DNA of 64,000 bases from Clostridia bacterium (GCA_017416855.1 JAFQAZ010000007.1:1-64000); one strand, 5' to 3'. Positions 42,811 through 51,156 are shown, numbered from the stretch's first letter. Program-made: numbers and translations. Notes: a model not told the origin generated them from the letters alone.

Positions 42811-43503
42811 TTACTTTACTTCGAATTTATAGCCTACACCCCAAACAGTTTTAAGTTGCCAGTTCTGACCTTCACCAGCCAGTTCCAGTTTTTCACGAAG
42901 ACGCTTAACGTGCACATCCACAGTTCTGGAATCGCCGAAGTAGTCAAAGTCCCAAACGGTTTCCAACAACTGCTCACGGGTGAACACCTTGTTGGGGTTG
43001 GTGGCCAAAAAGTATAACAGTTCTAATTCTTTGGGTGGAATATCAATCTGATTGCCGTTAATTTTCAACTCGTAATTGGAAAGGTTAATGACCAGATTAG
43101 GATAAACAATTTCTTTTTCTGCATCATCCTTCGGGTCATAGCGGCGCAACACGGCTTTGATGCGGGCAACCAGCTCTTTGTTCTCAAACGGCTTGACCAT
43201 ATAATCATCGGCACCCAGTTCAAGGCCGAGAACCTTATCGAAGGTCTCACCTTTGGCTGTGAGCATAATGATGGGGATATTGCTGATGCGGCGGATTTCA
43301 CGGCAAACCTGAAACCCGTCCATTTTCGGCAGCATAATATCCAGTAAAACCACGGAAGGGGTGCTTTCTTTAAACAGGGTAATAGCGGCCTGACCATCGT
43401 GAGCCAGGGTTACTGAGAAGCCTTCTTTTTCTAAGTACAGACGAATCAGTTCACAAATGTTTCTGTCGTCATCCACAACTAAAATTCGTTGATTGTTCAT
43501 CAT
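42811..43503 (-). CDS. OmpR/PhoB-family response regulator
   Basis: A 230-residue regulator. The receiver domain starts QRILVVDDDRNICEL; the phosphorylated Asp is in VVLLDIMLPKMDG and the conserved Lys in DDYMVKPFENKELV. The C-terminal winged helix has VFTREQLLETVWDFDYFGDS and RTVDVHVKRLREKLE. ATG 43503 follows AGGAGG after five bases. It is the partner of the adjacent kinase. Confidence 0.95.
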   Translation of the reverse strand: MMNNQRILVVDDDRNICELIRLYLEKEGFSVTLAHDGQAAITLFKESTPSVVLLDIMLPKMDGFQVCREIRRISNIPIIMLTAKGETFDKVLGLELGADDYMVKPFENKELVARIKAVLRRYDPKDDAEKEIVYPNLVINLSNYELKINGNQIDIPPKELELLYFLATNPNKVFTREQLLETVWDFDYFGDSRTVDVHVKRLREKLELAGEGQNWQLKTVWGVGYKFEVK

Positions 43504-43520
43504 GTTAACCTCCTGTTGTG

Positions 43521-44393
43521 TTATTTTGCCTGCCAACGGCCGGATGAACCGCATGGAAGCACCAAACCACTCTTTGATACAGGCAGACCCAGTTCGTCAG
43601 CACTGGCAGTACCGCCTTTTTTGCCGGCAAGGGTCAGATATAAAAGGTTGGACAGCACGGAGGGAGCCAACCCAGTGGTATACGAATTGATTAAGAAGAA
43701 AAGTGGCTTATCGGAGAGGAGCTGTGCACATTTTTCAACCAGACCGAACAGTTCTTTTTCAAGCTTAAAGACTTCGCCGCCCGGACCACGGCCGTAAGAC
43801 GGCGGATCCATAATGATGCCTTCGTAAAAATTACCACGGCGGATTTCCCGTTCCACAAATTTAATGGCATCATCGGCAATGAAACGTACAGGGCGGTCTG
43901 CCATGCCCGAAAGAGCCAGGTTTTCTTTAGCCCAGCCCACAACACCTTTGGAAGAGTCCACGTGAACAACCTGAGCACCGGCTCTGGCGGCAGCTAAGGT
44001 AGCACCGCCGGTGTAAGCAAACAGGTTAAGCACACGAATGGGACGGTTTTCCTTTTGAATTAAATTATGCATCCATTCCCAGTTGGCAGCCTGTTCAGGG
44101 AATAGCCCCATATGCTTAAAGCCTGTGGGCTTAATATGAAAGGTCAGGTCAAGAGGCTCAAAACGAAGAGGCCAGCGTTCGGGCAGGTCTCTGCGAAAGT
44201 CCCAGCTACCACCGCCGGAACGGCTACGGTGATAAACACCGTCTGCGGTGTTCCAAAGCTTGGGAAAAGAACGTTTTTCCCAGATAACCTGCGGGTCGGG
44301 ACGAACCATGCGAATACCGTTCCAGTCCTCCAGTTTGTCGCCGCCTGCCAGGTCCAATATGGTATATTCTTTCCAGGAATTGCAAATCCACAT
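43521..44393 (-). CDS. Class I SAM-dependent RNA methyltransferase, RlmI/RlmK-like
   Basis: A 290-residue methyltransferase. VLNLFAYTGGATLAAARAGA is the SAM-binding motif I, VVHVDSSKGVVGWAKENL motif II, and IIMDPPSYGRGPGGE the catalytic DPPS/Y motif found in rRNA or base methyltransferases. The N-terminal PUA domain of full-length RlmI is absent. ATG 44393 is chosen; upstream codons lack a ribosome-binding site. It is the first gene after a strong promoter and lies 17 bases before the response regulator, so it appears to head the zinc/TCS operon. Confidence 0.87.
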   Translation of the reverse strand: MWICNSWKEYTILDLAGGDKLEDWNGIRMVRPDPQVIWEKRSFPKLWNTADGVYHRSRSGGGSWDFRRDLPERWPLRFEPLDLTFHIKPTGFKHMGLFPEQAANWEWMHNLIQKENRPIRVLNLFAYTGGATLAAARAGAQVVHVDSSKGVVGWAKENLALSGMADRPVRFIADDAIKFVEREIRRGNFYEGIIMDPPSYGRGPGGEVFKLEKELFGLVEKCAQLLSDKPLFFLINSYTTGLAPSVLSNLLYLTLAGKKGGTASADELGLPVSKSGLVLPCGSSGRWQAK

Positions 44394-44439
44394 ACTCAAA
44401 TCAAAGCCTTTCTTACTCTTTACAATTATACATACTATA

Positions 44440-44468
44440 ATTGTATCATTTTTACATATTTTAGTCAA
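44440..44468 (-). promoter_or_regulatory. Promoter of the methyltransferase-TCS-zinc transporter operon
   Basis: Minus-strand TTGACT (44468-44463), 17-base spacer, TACAAT (44445-44440). Confidence 0.8.
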
Positions 44469-44475
44469 TTAAAAA

Positions 44476-44505
44476 GTCATATTGGTCATTTATTTTTCAT
44501 AAATT
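44476..44505 (+). promoter_or_regulatory. Sigma-E-like sporulation promoter upstream of yabP
   Basis: GTCATATT (44476-44483), 14-base spacer, CATAAATT (44498-44505). This matches the Bacillus sigma-E consensus (GTCATATT...CATACANT) closely. In B. subtilis yabP is under sigma-E control. Confidence 0.7.
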
Positions 44506-44539
44506 CTTAATAAATGTTCAATGGAAAGGGGCTGTTTGT

Positions 44540-44815
44540 ATGGAGGAAAAAAAGAGCCTTCATAATCTTGTGCTGGAGAATAAAAGCAAACTGCATATCA
44601 CACAGGTGACGGATGTAGATACCTTTGATGAAGGAAAAATCGTATTATACACCGAAGACGATACGATGATTGTGGAAGGATATGATTTACATATAGAAAA
44701 GCTGGATGTGGCAGGGGGAGACCTTGTGGTAGGCGGTGAAGTCGTCAGCATTGTATACACCGGCCGGGGAGGATACAAAAAAGGGAAGGGATTCTTTAAA
44801 AGAATGCTGAAATAA
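44540..44815 (+). CDS. yabP: Sporulation protein YabP
   Basis: A 91-residue protein of the YabP family, needed for proper spore formation and expressed in the mother cell in Bacillus. HNLVLENKSKLHITQVTDVD at the start and the Gly-rich VAGGDLVVGGEVVSIVYTG match the family. AAAGGGG precedes the ATG. yabQ follows after 22 bases, and a sigma-E-like promoter lies upstream. Its presence supports an endospore-forming organism. Confidence 0.93.
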   Translation: MEEKKSLHNLVLENKSKLHITQVTDVDTFDEGKIVLYTEDDTMIVEGYDLHIEKLDVAGGDLVVGGEVVSIVYTGRGGYKKGKGFFKRMLK

Positions 44816-44837
44816 GTGTAACCGGGAAGGGGTTGCT

Positions 44838-45326
44838 ATGGAGGTTTCGATTTCAAAAGAAGCGTTTGTCTTTTTGTGCTCCAGCTTAACAGGAGGACTC
44901 ATTGTTTTTGTTTACGATTTGTTTCAGGTGATTCGCCGGATGTCAACAGGCGATTTTTTTATGACGCATATTGAGGATGGGCTGTTTTGGATTATCACCT
45001 TTTGTATTGTGTTTTTTTCTGTGCTGTATATTAACAATGGAATCCTCAGAATGTATGAGCTGTTGGGCGCAGTTTTAGGCGGCGTTTTGTATAAAATGAC
45101 ACTTTCAGGGGTGATTACAGTCATTTTGCAACGGTTTTTGACATTTTTTTCAAAAATTTTTCAACTTTTTTTGAAAATTCTCTTGACACCGATTCGGTTT
45201 GTGTATAATATAATATATGGATGTCTTTACTTATTGTTTAAGCCCTTAACACTATGGCTTCAGAAGGGGTACAGGCGTTTTTTGGAAAGTGTGAAACGAA
45301 CCCGTCGGTTTGTGAAGAAAAAATAG
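44838..45326 (+). CDS. yabQ: Spore cortex biosynthesis protein YabQ
   Basis: A 162-residue membrane protein with three to four hydrophobic segments: residues 10-30, 45-65, 75-95 and 100-120. A basic C-terminal tail follows (LQKGYRRFLESVKRTRRFVKKK). FVYDLFQVIRRMSTGDFFMTH fits the YabQ family, which in B. subtilis is a mother-cell membrane protein essential for cortex formation. It is co-transcribed with yabP and followed by a DivIC-like gene. Confidence 0.92.
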   Translation: MEVSISKEAFVFLCSSLTGGLIVFVYDLFQVIRRMSTGDFFMTHIEDGLFWIITFCIVFFSVLYINNGILRMYELLGAVLGGVLYKMTLSGVITVILQRFLTFFSKIFQLFLKILLTPIRFVYNIIYGCLYLLFKPLTLWLQKGYRRFLESVKRTRRFVKKK

Positions 45327-45336
45327 AGGTTTGCCG

Positions 45337-45633
45337 ATGCAGAAGAAAAGAAAAAAAGTTAATATTGCTGTATTGCTCAAACGCTGCGTGTTGTGTGGAC
45401 TGGTGCTTTATCTGTTTGGTCTGTTTATTGCACAGCAGTTTGATTTTTCGCGCCTTGCCAAAGAAGAACAGGCGCTGGAAGCACAGATTGCTGAAGAACA
45501 GCGGGTGCAGGAAGAACTTTTAAAGGAAAAAGAAGCAGCAGGCACGCCGGAATATGTTGAACGTGTTGCCCGCGAGAAGCTGGGTTATATGAAACCGGAC
45601 GAAAAAGTGTTTATTGACGCTAAAAAACAATAA
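45337..45633 (+). CDS. DivIC/FtsB-family septum protein
   Basis: A 98-residue bitopic protein. A Lys/Arg-rich start (QKKRKKVNIAVLLKR) precedes one membrane helix (about residues 18-38), then a coiled coil (LAKEEQALEAQIAEEQRVQEE and on) and the family end motif YVERVAREKLGYMKPDEKVF. It would join DivIB and FtsL in the divisome. AGAGGT precedes ATG 45337. The order yabP-yabQ-divIC-yabR is conserved in Bacillus and Clostridium. Confidence 0.92.
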   Translation: MQKKRKKVNIAVLLKRCVLCGLVLYLFGLFIAQQFDFSRLAKEEQALEAQIAEEQRVQEELLKEKEAAGTPEYVERVAREKLGYMKPDEKVFIDAKKQ

Positions 45634-45732
45634 AATCAATTATAAAGGCCGGTCTTATTGGCCCATGGGTGAGACCGTGCATTAAAATATTTTAATTTTA
45701 CTTATTATATGGGCAGAAAGGCATTGGACATT

Positions 45733-46182
45733 ATGGGTTTAGAACCGGGACAGATTGTAACAGGAAAAGTTACGGGGATTTCGCCCTTTGGCGCATTTGT
45801 TGCATTAGGGGACGGAAAGACCGGCTTGGTGCATATTTCAGAGGTTGCACTTGCATACGTTAAAAACATCAATGATTTTTTAAAGGAAAATGACGAGGTT
45901 AAGGTTAAGGTTATTTCCATTGATAAAGGTGGAAAAATCAGCTTATCCATTAAACAGGCGTTATTGGAAGAACGGAAAAATAATCCGGCTCCTGCACCGG
46001 CTCGTGTGCCGAAGACAGAACGCGTGGATTGGTCTAAAAAAAGTGAACCTCAGCCCACAAGCTTTGAAGAAATGATGAATAAGTTCAAGCAGGCTAGTGA
46101 CGAGAAAATGCAGGATTTAAAAAGAGGAATGGAATCGAAACGCGGTTCAGGCGGTTATCGTCGTTCCGGCAGCTCGTTTTAA
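45733..46182 (+). CDS. S1 RNA-binding domain protein, YabR-like
   Basis: A 149-residue protein. Residues 1-75 are an S1 domain (GQIVTGKVTGISPFGAFVAL, KTGLVHISEVA and DEVKVKVISIDKGGKISLSI). A Pro/Ala-rich linker and a charged, Arg/Gly/Ser-rich tail follow. Similar proteins (YabR, general stress protein 13) associate with ribosomes or RNA. Start ATG 45733 aligns with the family; the upstream ATG 45709 has no ribosome-binding site. A small hairpin (CGGTCT/AGACCG) lies in the gap before it. Confidence 0.88.
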   Translation: MGLEPGQIVTGKVTGISPFGAFVALGDGKTGLVHISEVALAYVKNINDFLKENDEVKVKVISIDKGGKISLSIKQALLEERKNNPAPAPARVPKTERVDWSKKSEPQPTSFEEMMNKFKQASDEKMQDLKRGMESKRGSGGYRRSGSSF

Positions 46183-46197
46183 TTAAAAGAGTAACAG

Positions 46198-46236
46198 ACC
46201 ACAGCAAAGAGACTTCTTTTTGTTGTGGTTTTTTTG
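46198..46236 (+). terminator. Terminator after the yabPQ-divIC-yabR cluster
   Basis: Stem ACCACAGCAAA with TTTGTTGTGGT, followed by a run of T. Confidence 0.85.
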
Positions 46237-46300
46237 TTTACTTTTTTTCGGTTATATAATCTCCTTGCAAAGCATATATTGTTGAGAAGGAGGGGATTTA

Positions 46301-47539
46301 ATGCATGAATTTATCACCTTTTATCAGGGCAAATGGTGGCACTTTTTTATGAAACCCTTTTATGGACTATGTGTCCGGAAAAAAGAGGGAAGTCGCTTTT
46401 CAAATTTTGAAGTGCTATTAGGGGAGGCTTGCGAAGATTTTTATGCCATATCTGCCGGCAATGGAATCCATCTTGTTTGTCAGAACAAGGCGGGGCATAT
46501 TGTATATCTGTTTATGGAACAAGATGTGTGGCGAAAAACGGTTTTGCTGGAAAGCAAAGAGGCTAAAGCTTATCCCAAGCATTTTCGCTTGATTTCTGTT
46601 GGTGGTTTTATCAATTTATTTTATACCATACTGCATAAGGATAAGTATTTACTGATTCATCAGATTATTACGGCAGAAGACAGGCCACCGACGGTGGTGG
46701 ATGCGGTGCAGCCATCTGCAACACCTTTTTGGGTGCAGATGTGCAACGGAACGGATATAACGGTTCTGTATGAAAACGCTAAAGGGGTATCCGGCAGCAG
46801 GATATACCGTTGGTCGCGGAAAGCCTTCAGCCGGTTTATGCCCATACATCCGGCAGCAAAGTGCATAGTGAAAAGCTTTTGGCCTGAAGCAGATGGCCGG
46901 ATGCATTATGCGGCCTTTCAGCAGGTGGAGGGATTTTATAATCTGGTGTATTTCAGGCAGGAACAGGATGGTTCATATACAGAGCCTGTCACGGTATATC
47001 TTGACTGTCCTGCAGAAGTTCTGCCGGTTTTCAGCCGATTGGAGAATACACAATACTTAGTCTGGCAGGAACAGGGAGGTATTTTCTCGGTCCGTTGGCA
47101 GGCAGAAGAGGAGCGATGGTCAAAGCCGGTTCGTTATATGATTCCGGCAGGAATGGAGACGGTTCTTTATCATATCAGCAATGGAAATGACGTACGTTAT
47201 GGGTATGGATATGGAACAGGGCAGGAAATCGTGATATACGGTGCAGAAGGATTGGCAGAACCTAAGCAGGAGCCTGCAGATTCTCAATGGAAGCCCGTGG
47301 GCTATGAAGTAGAGGCGTTTGCAGAGAGTATGGGTGCCGGAATAGGAGCTCCCGTTGCTTCACAGGCACCGATTCTGGAGCAGATGAAAGAAGAACTGGT
47401 TCGCATAAAAGAGCAGATCTTCCGCTTACGGATAGAAAACAAAGAATTAACAGAACGTCTGGAGGCTGTGGAAGAAAAGATGAGGGTTCCATTGGCTGAT
47501 GAAACTGTTATTGATGAAATTTTGCTTTTAGATGAATAA
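46301..47539 (+). CDS. Unrecognised protein, probable beta-propeller-like body with C-terminal coiled coil
   Basis: A 412-residue protein with no family I recognise. GGAGGGGA precedes the ATG. Residues 1-320 show recurring beta-strand stretches with aromatic and Gly residues spaced about 45-50 residues apart, such as GNGIHLVCQNKAGHIVYLFM, GFINLFYTILHKDKYLLIHQ, GFYNLVYFRQEQDGSYTEP and TQYLVWQEQGGIFSVRWQAE. This is what a propeller or repeat protein would give. Residues 355-400 form a coiled coil (LEQMKEELVRIKEQIFRLRI and onward). There is no signal peptide. It is monocistronic, directly after the sporulation/division cluster, so a cell-structure role is conceivable but unproven. Confidence 0.7.
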   Translation: MHEFITFYQGKWWHFFMKPFYGLCVRKKEGSRFSNFEVLLGEACEDFYAISAGNGIHLVCQNKAGHIVYLFMEQDVWRKTVLLESKEAKAYPKHFRLISVGGFINLFYTILHKDKYLLIHQIITAEDRPPTVVDAVQPSATPFWVQMCNGTDITVLYENAKGVSGSRIYRWSRKAFSRFMPIHPAAKCIVKSFWPEADGRMHYAAFQQVEGFYNLVYFRQEQDGSYTEPVTVYLDCPAEVLPVFSRLENTQYLVWQEQGGIFSVRWQAEEERWSKPVRYMIPAGMETVLYHISNGNDVRYGYGYGTGQEIVIYGAEGLAEPKQEPADSQWKPVGYEVEAFAESMGAGIGAPVASQAPILEQMKEELVRIKEQIFRLRIENKELTERLEAVEEKMRVPLADETVIDEILLLDE

Positions 47540-47552
47540 ACAACATACATAG

Positions 47553-47586
47553 AAAAGGAGTTTTCCGTTCGGGAAAACTCCTTTTT
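47553..47586 (+). terminator. Terminator after the coiled-coil protein gene
   Basis: A 14-base stem, AAAAGGAGTTTTCC/GGAAAACTCCTTTT. Confidence 0.9.
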
Positions 47587-47614
47587 AACAATTTATGAAT
47601 ATAGGAAAAAACTA

Positions 47615-47643
47615 TTGACAAAGTTCTTTGAATAAGATAAAAT
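47615..47643 (+). promoter_or_regulatory. Promoter of the degV-like gene
   Basis: TTGACA (47615-47620), 17-base spacer, TAAAAT (47638-47643). Confidence 0.75.
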
Positions 47644-47707
47644 AGTTTTAAATACTACATGGAGAATGCGTGGAGTATTGAAAAAGGACAGGAGGAAGAA
47701 CAAAACA

Positions 47708-48580
47708 ATGAGTTATGTGATTATCACAGATTCTTGCGCGAATCTGACGGATGAAATGATTGAAAAAAATAATATTGGTGTTATTCCGTTATCTTTCCAC
47801 GTTAATGGTGAAGAATATAAAAGCTATGAACAGGGCAAAAAAAGTGATTTGAAAAAGTTTTATGATATGATGCGGGAAAAAGAAATCATTACCACCAGCC
47901 TGGTTAGTCCTGATCAGTTTACACAGTTTTTTAAAACATATCTGGAAGCAGGTCAGGATATTCTTTACATTGGTTTTTCTTCGGCTTTGAGTGGCACTTA
48001 TCAGTCATCTGTCATTGCAGCAGAGGATTTAAGAGAAGCCTATCCTGACAGAAAAATTATGACGGTGGATTCTCTTTGTGCCAGCGTTGGCCAGGGTCTT
48101 TTGGTTTATTATGCCAGCTTGATGAAAGCAGAAGGTAAAAGCATTGAAGAAGTAAAAGAGTGGGCAGAAGACAATCGCTTGCGCTCCTGCCATTGGTTTA
48201 CCTGCGATGATTTGTTCTTCTTAAAACGCGGTGGCCGAATTTCAGCCAGCGCAGCGGTGTTAGGCTCCTTATTGCAAGTAAAACCCGTTATGCATGTAAC
48301 CGATGAAGGCAAGCTGGCTGTGTTCAGCAAAGCAAGAGGACGTAAGCAGGCAATGCAAAGCCTGGTTAAGCATATGGAAGAAACCGTTGAAAATCCGGAA
48401 GAACAAGTTATTATAATCACTCATGGTGATTGTGAGGATGAAGCGCTGGCAATCAAAAAAATGGTTGAAGAAAAATTTACTGTTAAAGAAGTGATTGTCA
48501 CTTATCTTGATCCGGTTATTGGCGCCCATGCAGGCCCCGGTACTTTGGCACTGTTCTATATGGGAAGCAATAGAGAATAA
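47708..48580 (+). CDS. DegV-family fatty-acid-binding protein
   Basis: A 290-residue protein with the DegV start YVIITDSCANLTDEMIEKNN and the family blocks KEIITTSLVSPDQF, YIGFSSALSGTYQSS and GPGTLALFY. DegV proteins (FakB type) bind a fatty acid and present it to the FakA kinase. No fakA lies nearby. GGAGGAAG precedes ATG 47708. The gene is monocistronic, with a promoter and a long terminator. Confidence 0.93.
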   Translation: MSYVIITDSCANLTDEMIEKNNIGVIPLSFHVNGEEYKSYEQGKKSDLKKFYDMMREKEIITTSLVSPDQFTQFFKTYLEAGQDILYIGFSSALSGTYQSSVIAAEDLREAYPDRKIMTVDSLCASVGQGLLVYYASLMKAEGKSIEEVKEWAEDNRLRSCHWFTCDDLFFLKRGGRISASAAVLGSLLQVKPVMHVTDEGKLAVFSKARGRKQAMQSLVKHMEETVENPEEQVIIITHGDCEDEALAIKKMVEEKFTVKEVIVTYLDPVIGAHAGPGTLALFYMGSNRE

Positions 48581-48607
48581 AAGGGAATGTAAAAATTGCC
48601 CGGAACG

Positions 48608-48653
48608 AAAAGAGGCTGCAGCAAAATCATTTCATTTTGCTGCAGCCTCTTTT
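48608..48653 (+). terminator. Terminator after degV
   Basis: A 20-base perfect stem, AAAAGAGGCTGCAGCAAAAT with its complement, and a six-base loop. It is nearly the same sequence as the hairpin at 38546-38588. Confidence 0.92.
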
Positions 48654-48714
48654 GTCTACTTGGTGGGGGTCAGTCCAGTTCTATGTCCTTTCAACCATCC
48701 CCTTGCCTTATGTC

Positions 48715-49296
48715 TTATAATTTTTTTCTTAAATCTTCCAAAGCGCGCTTTCTGTGGCTGATGGCATTTTTTTCATCGGCGGTTAATAAGCCGAAGCTTT
48801 TGTTAAAATCTAACGAATAGAAAACAGGGTCATAGCCAAAGCCACCGTCACCTTCCGGAGCAAAGAGAATTCGGCCTTCGCAACTGCCTTCGCCGTAAAT
48901 TTCCTCACCGTTTTCTGAAATGAAGCATACTGCACTCTTGAATCGTGCAGTGCGTTCTTCCTCAGGAATGTCTTTCATTACTTGTAAAAGTTTTTGAGTG
49001 TTTTCGCTGTCGGTGGGGTGGTCGCCGGCAAAGCGTGCGGAATAAATACCGGGGGCACCGTCTAAGGCATCCACACACAAGCCGGAATCGTCGGCTAACA
49101 CAGCACAATGCGCCAGTTCATATAAGGCGTGAGCTTTAATGGCGGCATTTTCTCTAAAGGTGCTGCCGTTTTCCTCAGGGTCGCTGATAAAGCCGGCTTC
49201 TTTGGCGCCAAGAACTTCGTAATCCGTTAGAATCGCTTTGATTTCCCTTAATTTGCCGGCGTTGCCCGTGGCTACAATCAAACGCTTAGTGGACAT
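48715..49296 (-). CDS. rdgB: XTP/dITP pyrophosphatase, RdgB/HAM1 family
   Basis: A 193-residue enzyme that hydrolyses non-canonical purine nucleotides such as XTP and dITP. The start is LIVATGNAGKLREIKAIL. Downstream come VLADDSGLCVDALDGAPGIY, SARFAG, GEGGFGYDP-like GDGGFGYDPVFY, and the final SHRKRAL. ATG 49296 is preceded by AAGGTGG and overlaps the stop of the upstream gene by eleven bases; a longer frame to 49374 has no such site. It is likely translated with the DUF4380-like gene. Confidence 0.94.
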   Translation of the reverse strand: MSTKRLIVATGNAGKLREIKAILTDYEVLGAKEAGFISDPEENGSTFRENAAIKAHALYELAHCAVLADDSGLCVDALDGAPGIYSARFAGDHPTDSENTQKLLQVMKDIPEEERTARFKSAVCFISENGEEIYGEGSCEGRILFAPEGDGGFGYDPVFYSLDFNKSFGLLTADEKNAISHRKRALEDLRKKL

Positions 49297-50209
49297 ATTT
49301 TTCAACCACCTTGTCAATGGCTTCTTCTGTGAGTTGTTCCGGTATTTCCTCTTTGTATAACGACCAACGCTCAACGTGCTGGGCAGTTTCTTCAGGCGCT
49401 AAGGTCTGGAGTTTACCTAAAGATTCCATTTCTAAGAACAAACGGTTGGTATAGGTTTCAAAATTCATACCGCCATCGGGGTAGTTGGCGCCTTCAACGA
49501 AGTCAAACTGTTTTACGAATACATCGCCGTGGTTAAAGTACAGGCTATATCCGTCTTCGCAACTGAGACCTAATTTAAACTTAGCCTGCACATCGGCATC
49601 CTGTTGCAGATAAATATAACGGTCACCCCAGATCACACGAGGGTCTGTCATCTTGGCATAAGGCCACATCGCCAACCAGCGGTTGGGGAGCAGGCCTGTG
49701 TTTTTGGTAGGCTGGGGAATGATTTCCACGCCGCCGGCTGCCAGAACAGTAATAGACCAGGGAGCCAGCGTGATATCCCATGCGCCCTTGTTGGTGATGC
49801 GGTGGGTTACAGAAACAGAGGGACCGTTATCTTCCATAGCAATTTCCATCTGATGCTGATGCAGGTTCCACTTCTGTTCCGGCGGTGTAACAATAACACC
49901 GTTATCGGTTAAAACGTAGCTGACGGGCTCGTTATCGGGGTAATAACTTTTGGGGTTACCCTCGGGGCTTGCCCATAAACGATGACCACCATAGGTGTAC
50001 CAGATGTCGCCGTATTTTTCCTGAACTTGATCATTTGCATTTTTGAAATTTCGTTCCGGATCTGTGAACATGACATTTTCACCGTCAATAAAGGAAAAAT
50101 GGATGATACGGGGACCAAAATCCAGAGTAACCACCAAACGGATTGTTCCATTGGTAAGTTCTAAGCATTTGCCGAAACCTTCATATTCAATTTCTCTTTT
50201 TGTAATCAT
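49286..50209 (-). CDS. DUF4380-like, aldose-epimerase-fold protein
   Basis: A 307-residue protein with a galactose-mutarotase-like beta-sandwich pattern: LTNGTIRLVVTLDFGPRIIH, then VMFTDPERNF, YGGHRLWASPEGNP and NKGAWDITLAPWSITVLAAG. These fit the DUF4380 family, which is related to sugar-binding epimerase folds but without assigned activity. The residues corresponding to the mutarotase His and Glu pair were not confidently seen. GGAGCAACAGT precedes the ATG. It overlaps rdgB and diverges from an esterase gene. Confidence 0.78.
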   Translation of the reverse strand: MITKREIEYEGFGKCLELTNGTIRLVVTLDFGPRIIHFSFIDGENVMFTDPERNFKNANDQVQEKYGDIWYTYGGHRLWASPEGNPKSYYPDNEPVSYVLTDNGVIVTPPEQKWNLHQHQMEIAMEDNGPSVSVTHRITNKGAWDITLAPWSITVLAAGGVEIIPQPTKNTGLLPNRWLAMWPYAKMTDPRVIWGDRYIYLQQDADVQAKFKLGLSCEDGYSLYFNHGDVFVKQFDFVEGANYPDGGMNFETYTNRLFLEMESLGKLQTLAPEETAQHVERWSLYKEEIPEQLTEEAIDKVVEKYVH

Positions 50210-50297
50210 ACTGTTGCTCCTTTTTTAGTCTTTTTTTCATTGTATCACAAAACTTGGAAAAATCCTATAGCAAATTTAAATTATTTTGGAAAAAGAA

Positions 50298-50326
50298 TTG
50301 TTATTTTAGGTAAACTGTGATACAAT
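50298..50326 (+). promoter_or_regulatory. Promoter of the esterase-M20 peptidase operon
   Basis: TTGTTA (50298-50303), 17-base spacer ending TGTGA, TACAAT (50321-50326). Confidence 0.65.
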
Positions 50327-50357
50327 GACTAGGAATAATTTGCCGGAAGGTGATTGT

Positions 50358-51143
50358 ATGTTAGCTGGTGTTTATCCTTTGTGGGATTTTGAATGTGAAC
50401 CGGAAAATCCAATGATTTCTTATTATAAACCGGAAGAAAAAATTTCGGATTGGTCTGTGGTTATTTTCCCTGGCGGTGGGTATAGTCATCGTGCCGAGCA
50501 CGAGGGCAAAGGTTATGCTGAATTTTTAAATGCCAACGGTATTGCGGCTTTTGTGGTGGATTATCGGGTGAGTCCCAACCGCTTTCCGGCTGAGCTTTCC
50601 GATGCAAGGCGGGGCATACGCTTTGTGCGTAACCGTGCTGAGGAATTTGGCATTCGCAAAGATAAAATTGCGGTGATGGGCTCTTCGGCCGGTGGCCATC
50701 TGGCGGCTTTGGTTTCAAACTATAAAGAAGAGCTCCCCGGAGAACCTTTTGATATCATAGACGAGGAAGATTATTTACCCAATGCCCAGATTTTGTGTTA
50801 TCCCGTTATTCGGGTGACACCAGATTTTGGTCATACAGGCTCCGGCAAAAATTTGCTGGGAGAAGATTATGAAAAACTGGCAGAACAGTTTAATCTGGAT
50901 GGCATGGTAACGGAACATACACCACCGGCGTTTATCTGGCACACCTTTAACGACGGCGGGGTGTCGGTTTTAAACAGCCTTTCTTATACAGAGGCTCTGT
51001 ATCGCCATAAAGTGCCGACAGAACTTCACGTGTTCCCGGAAGGACCCCATGGTTTGGGACTTGCCAATGCAGAGCCCCGCATCAATCCCCATGTTGCACA
51101 GTGGAGCGAACTGCTGATTCAATGGATGAAGCAATTATCATAA
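50358..51143 (+). CDS. Alpha/beta-hydrolase, carbohydrate-esterase-like
   Basis: A 261-residue enzyme. VIFPGGGYSHRAEHEGKGYA gives the oxyanion GGG, VMGSSAGGHLAAL the elbow with S110, and VFPEGPHGLGLA the His; the Asp is likely in WHTFNDGGV. It resembles acetyl-esterases that act on acylated sugars and is related to the enzyme at 29829. ATG 50358 is preceded by GGAAGGTGA, while an upstream in-frame start lies inside the promoter. The M20 gene follows after 13 bases. Confidence 0.87.
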   Translation: MLAGVYPLWDFECEPENPMISYYKPEEKISDWSVVIFPGGGYSHRAEHEGKGYAEFLNANGIAAFVVDYRVSPNRFPAELSDARRGIRFVRNRAEEFGIRKDKIAVMGSSAGGHLAALVSNYKEELPGEPFDIIDEEDYLPNAQILCYPVIRVTPDFGHTGSGKNLLGEDYEKLAEQFNLDGMVTEHTPPAFIWHTFNDGGVSVLNSLSYTEALYRHKVPTELHVFPEGPHGLGLANAEPRINPHVAQWSELLIQWMKQLS

Positions 51144-51156
51144 AGGAGAAGATAGT

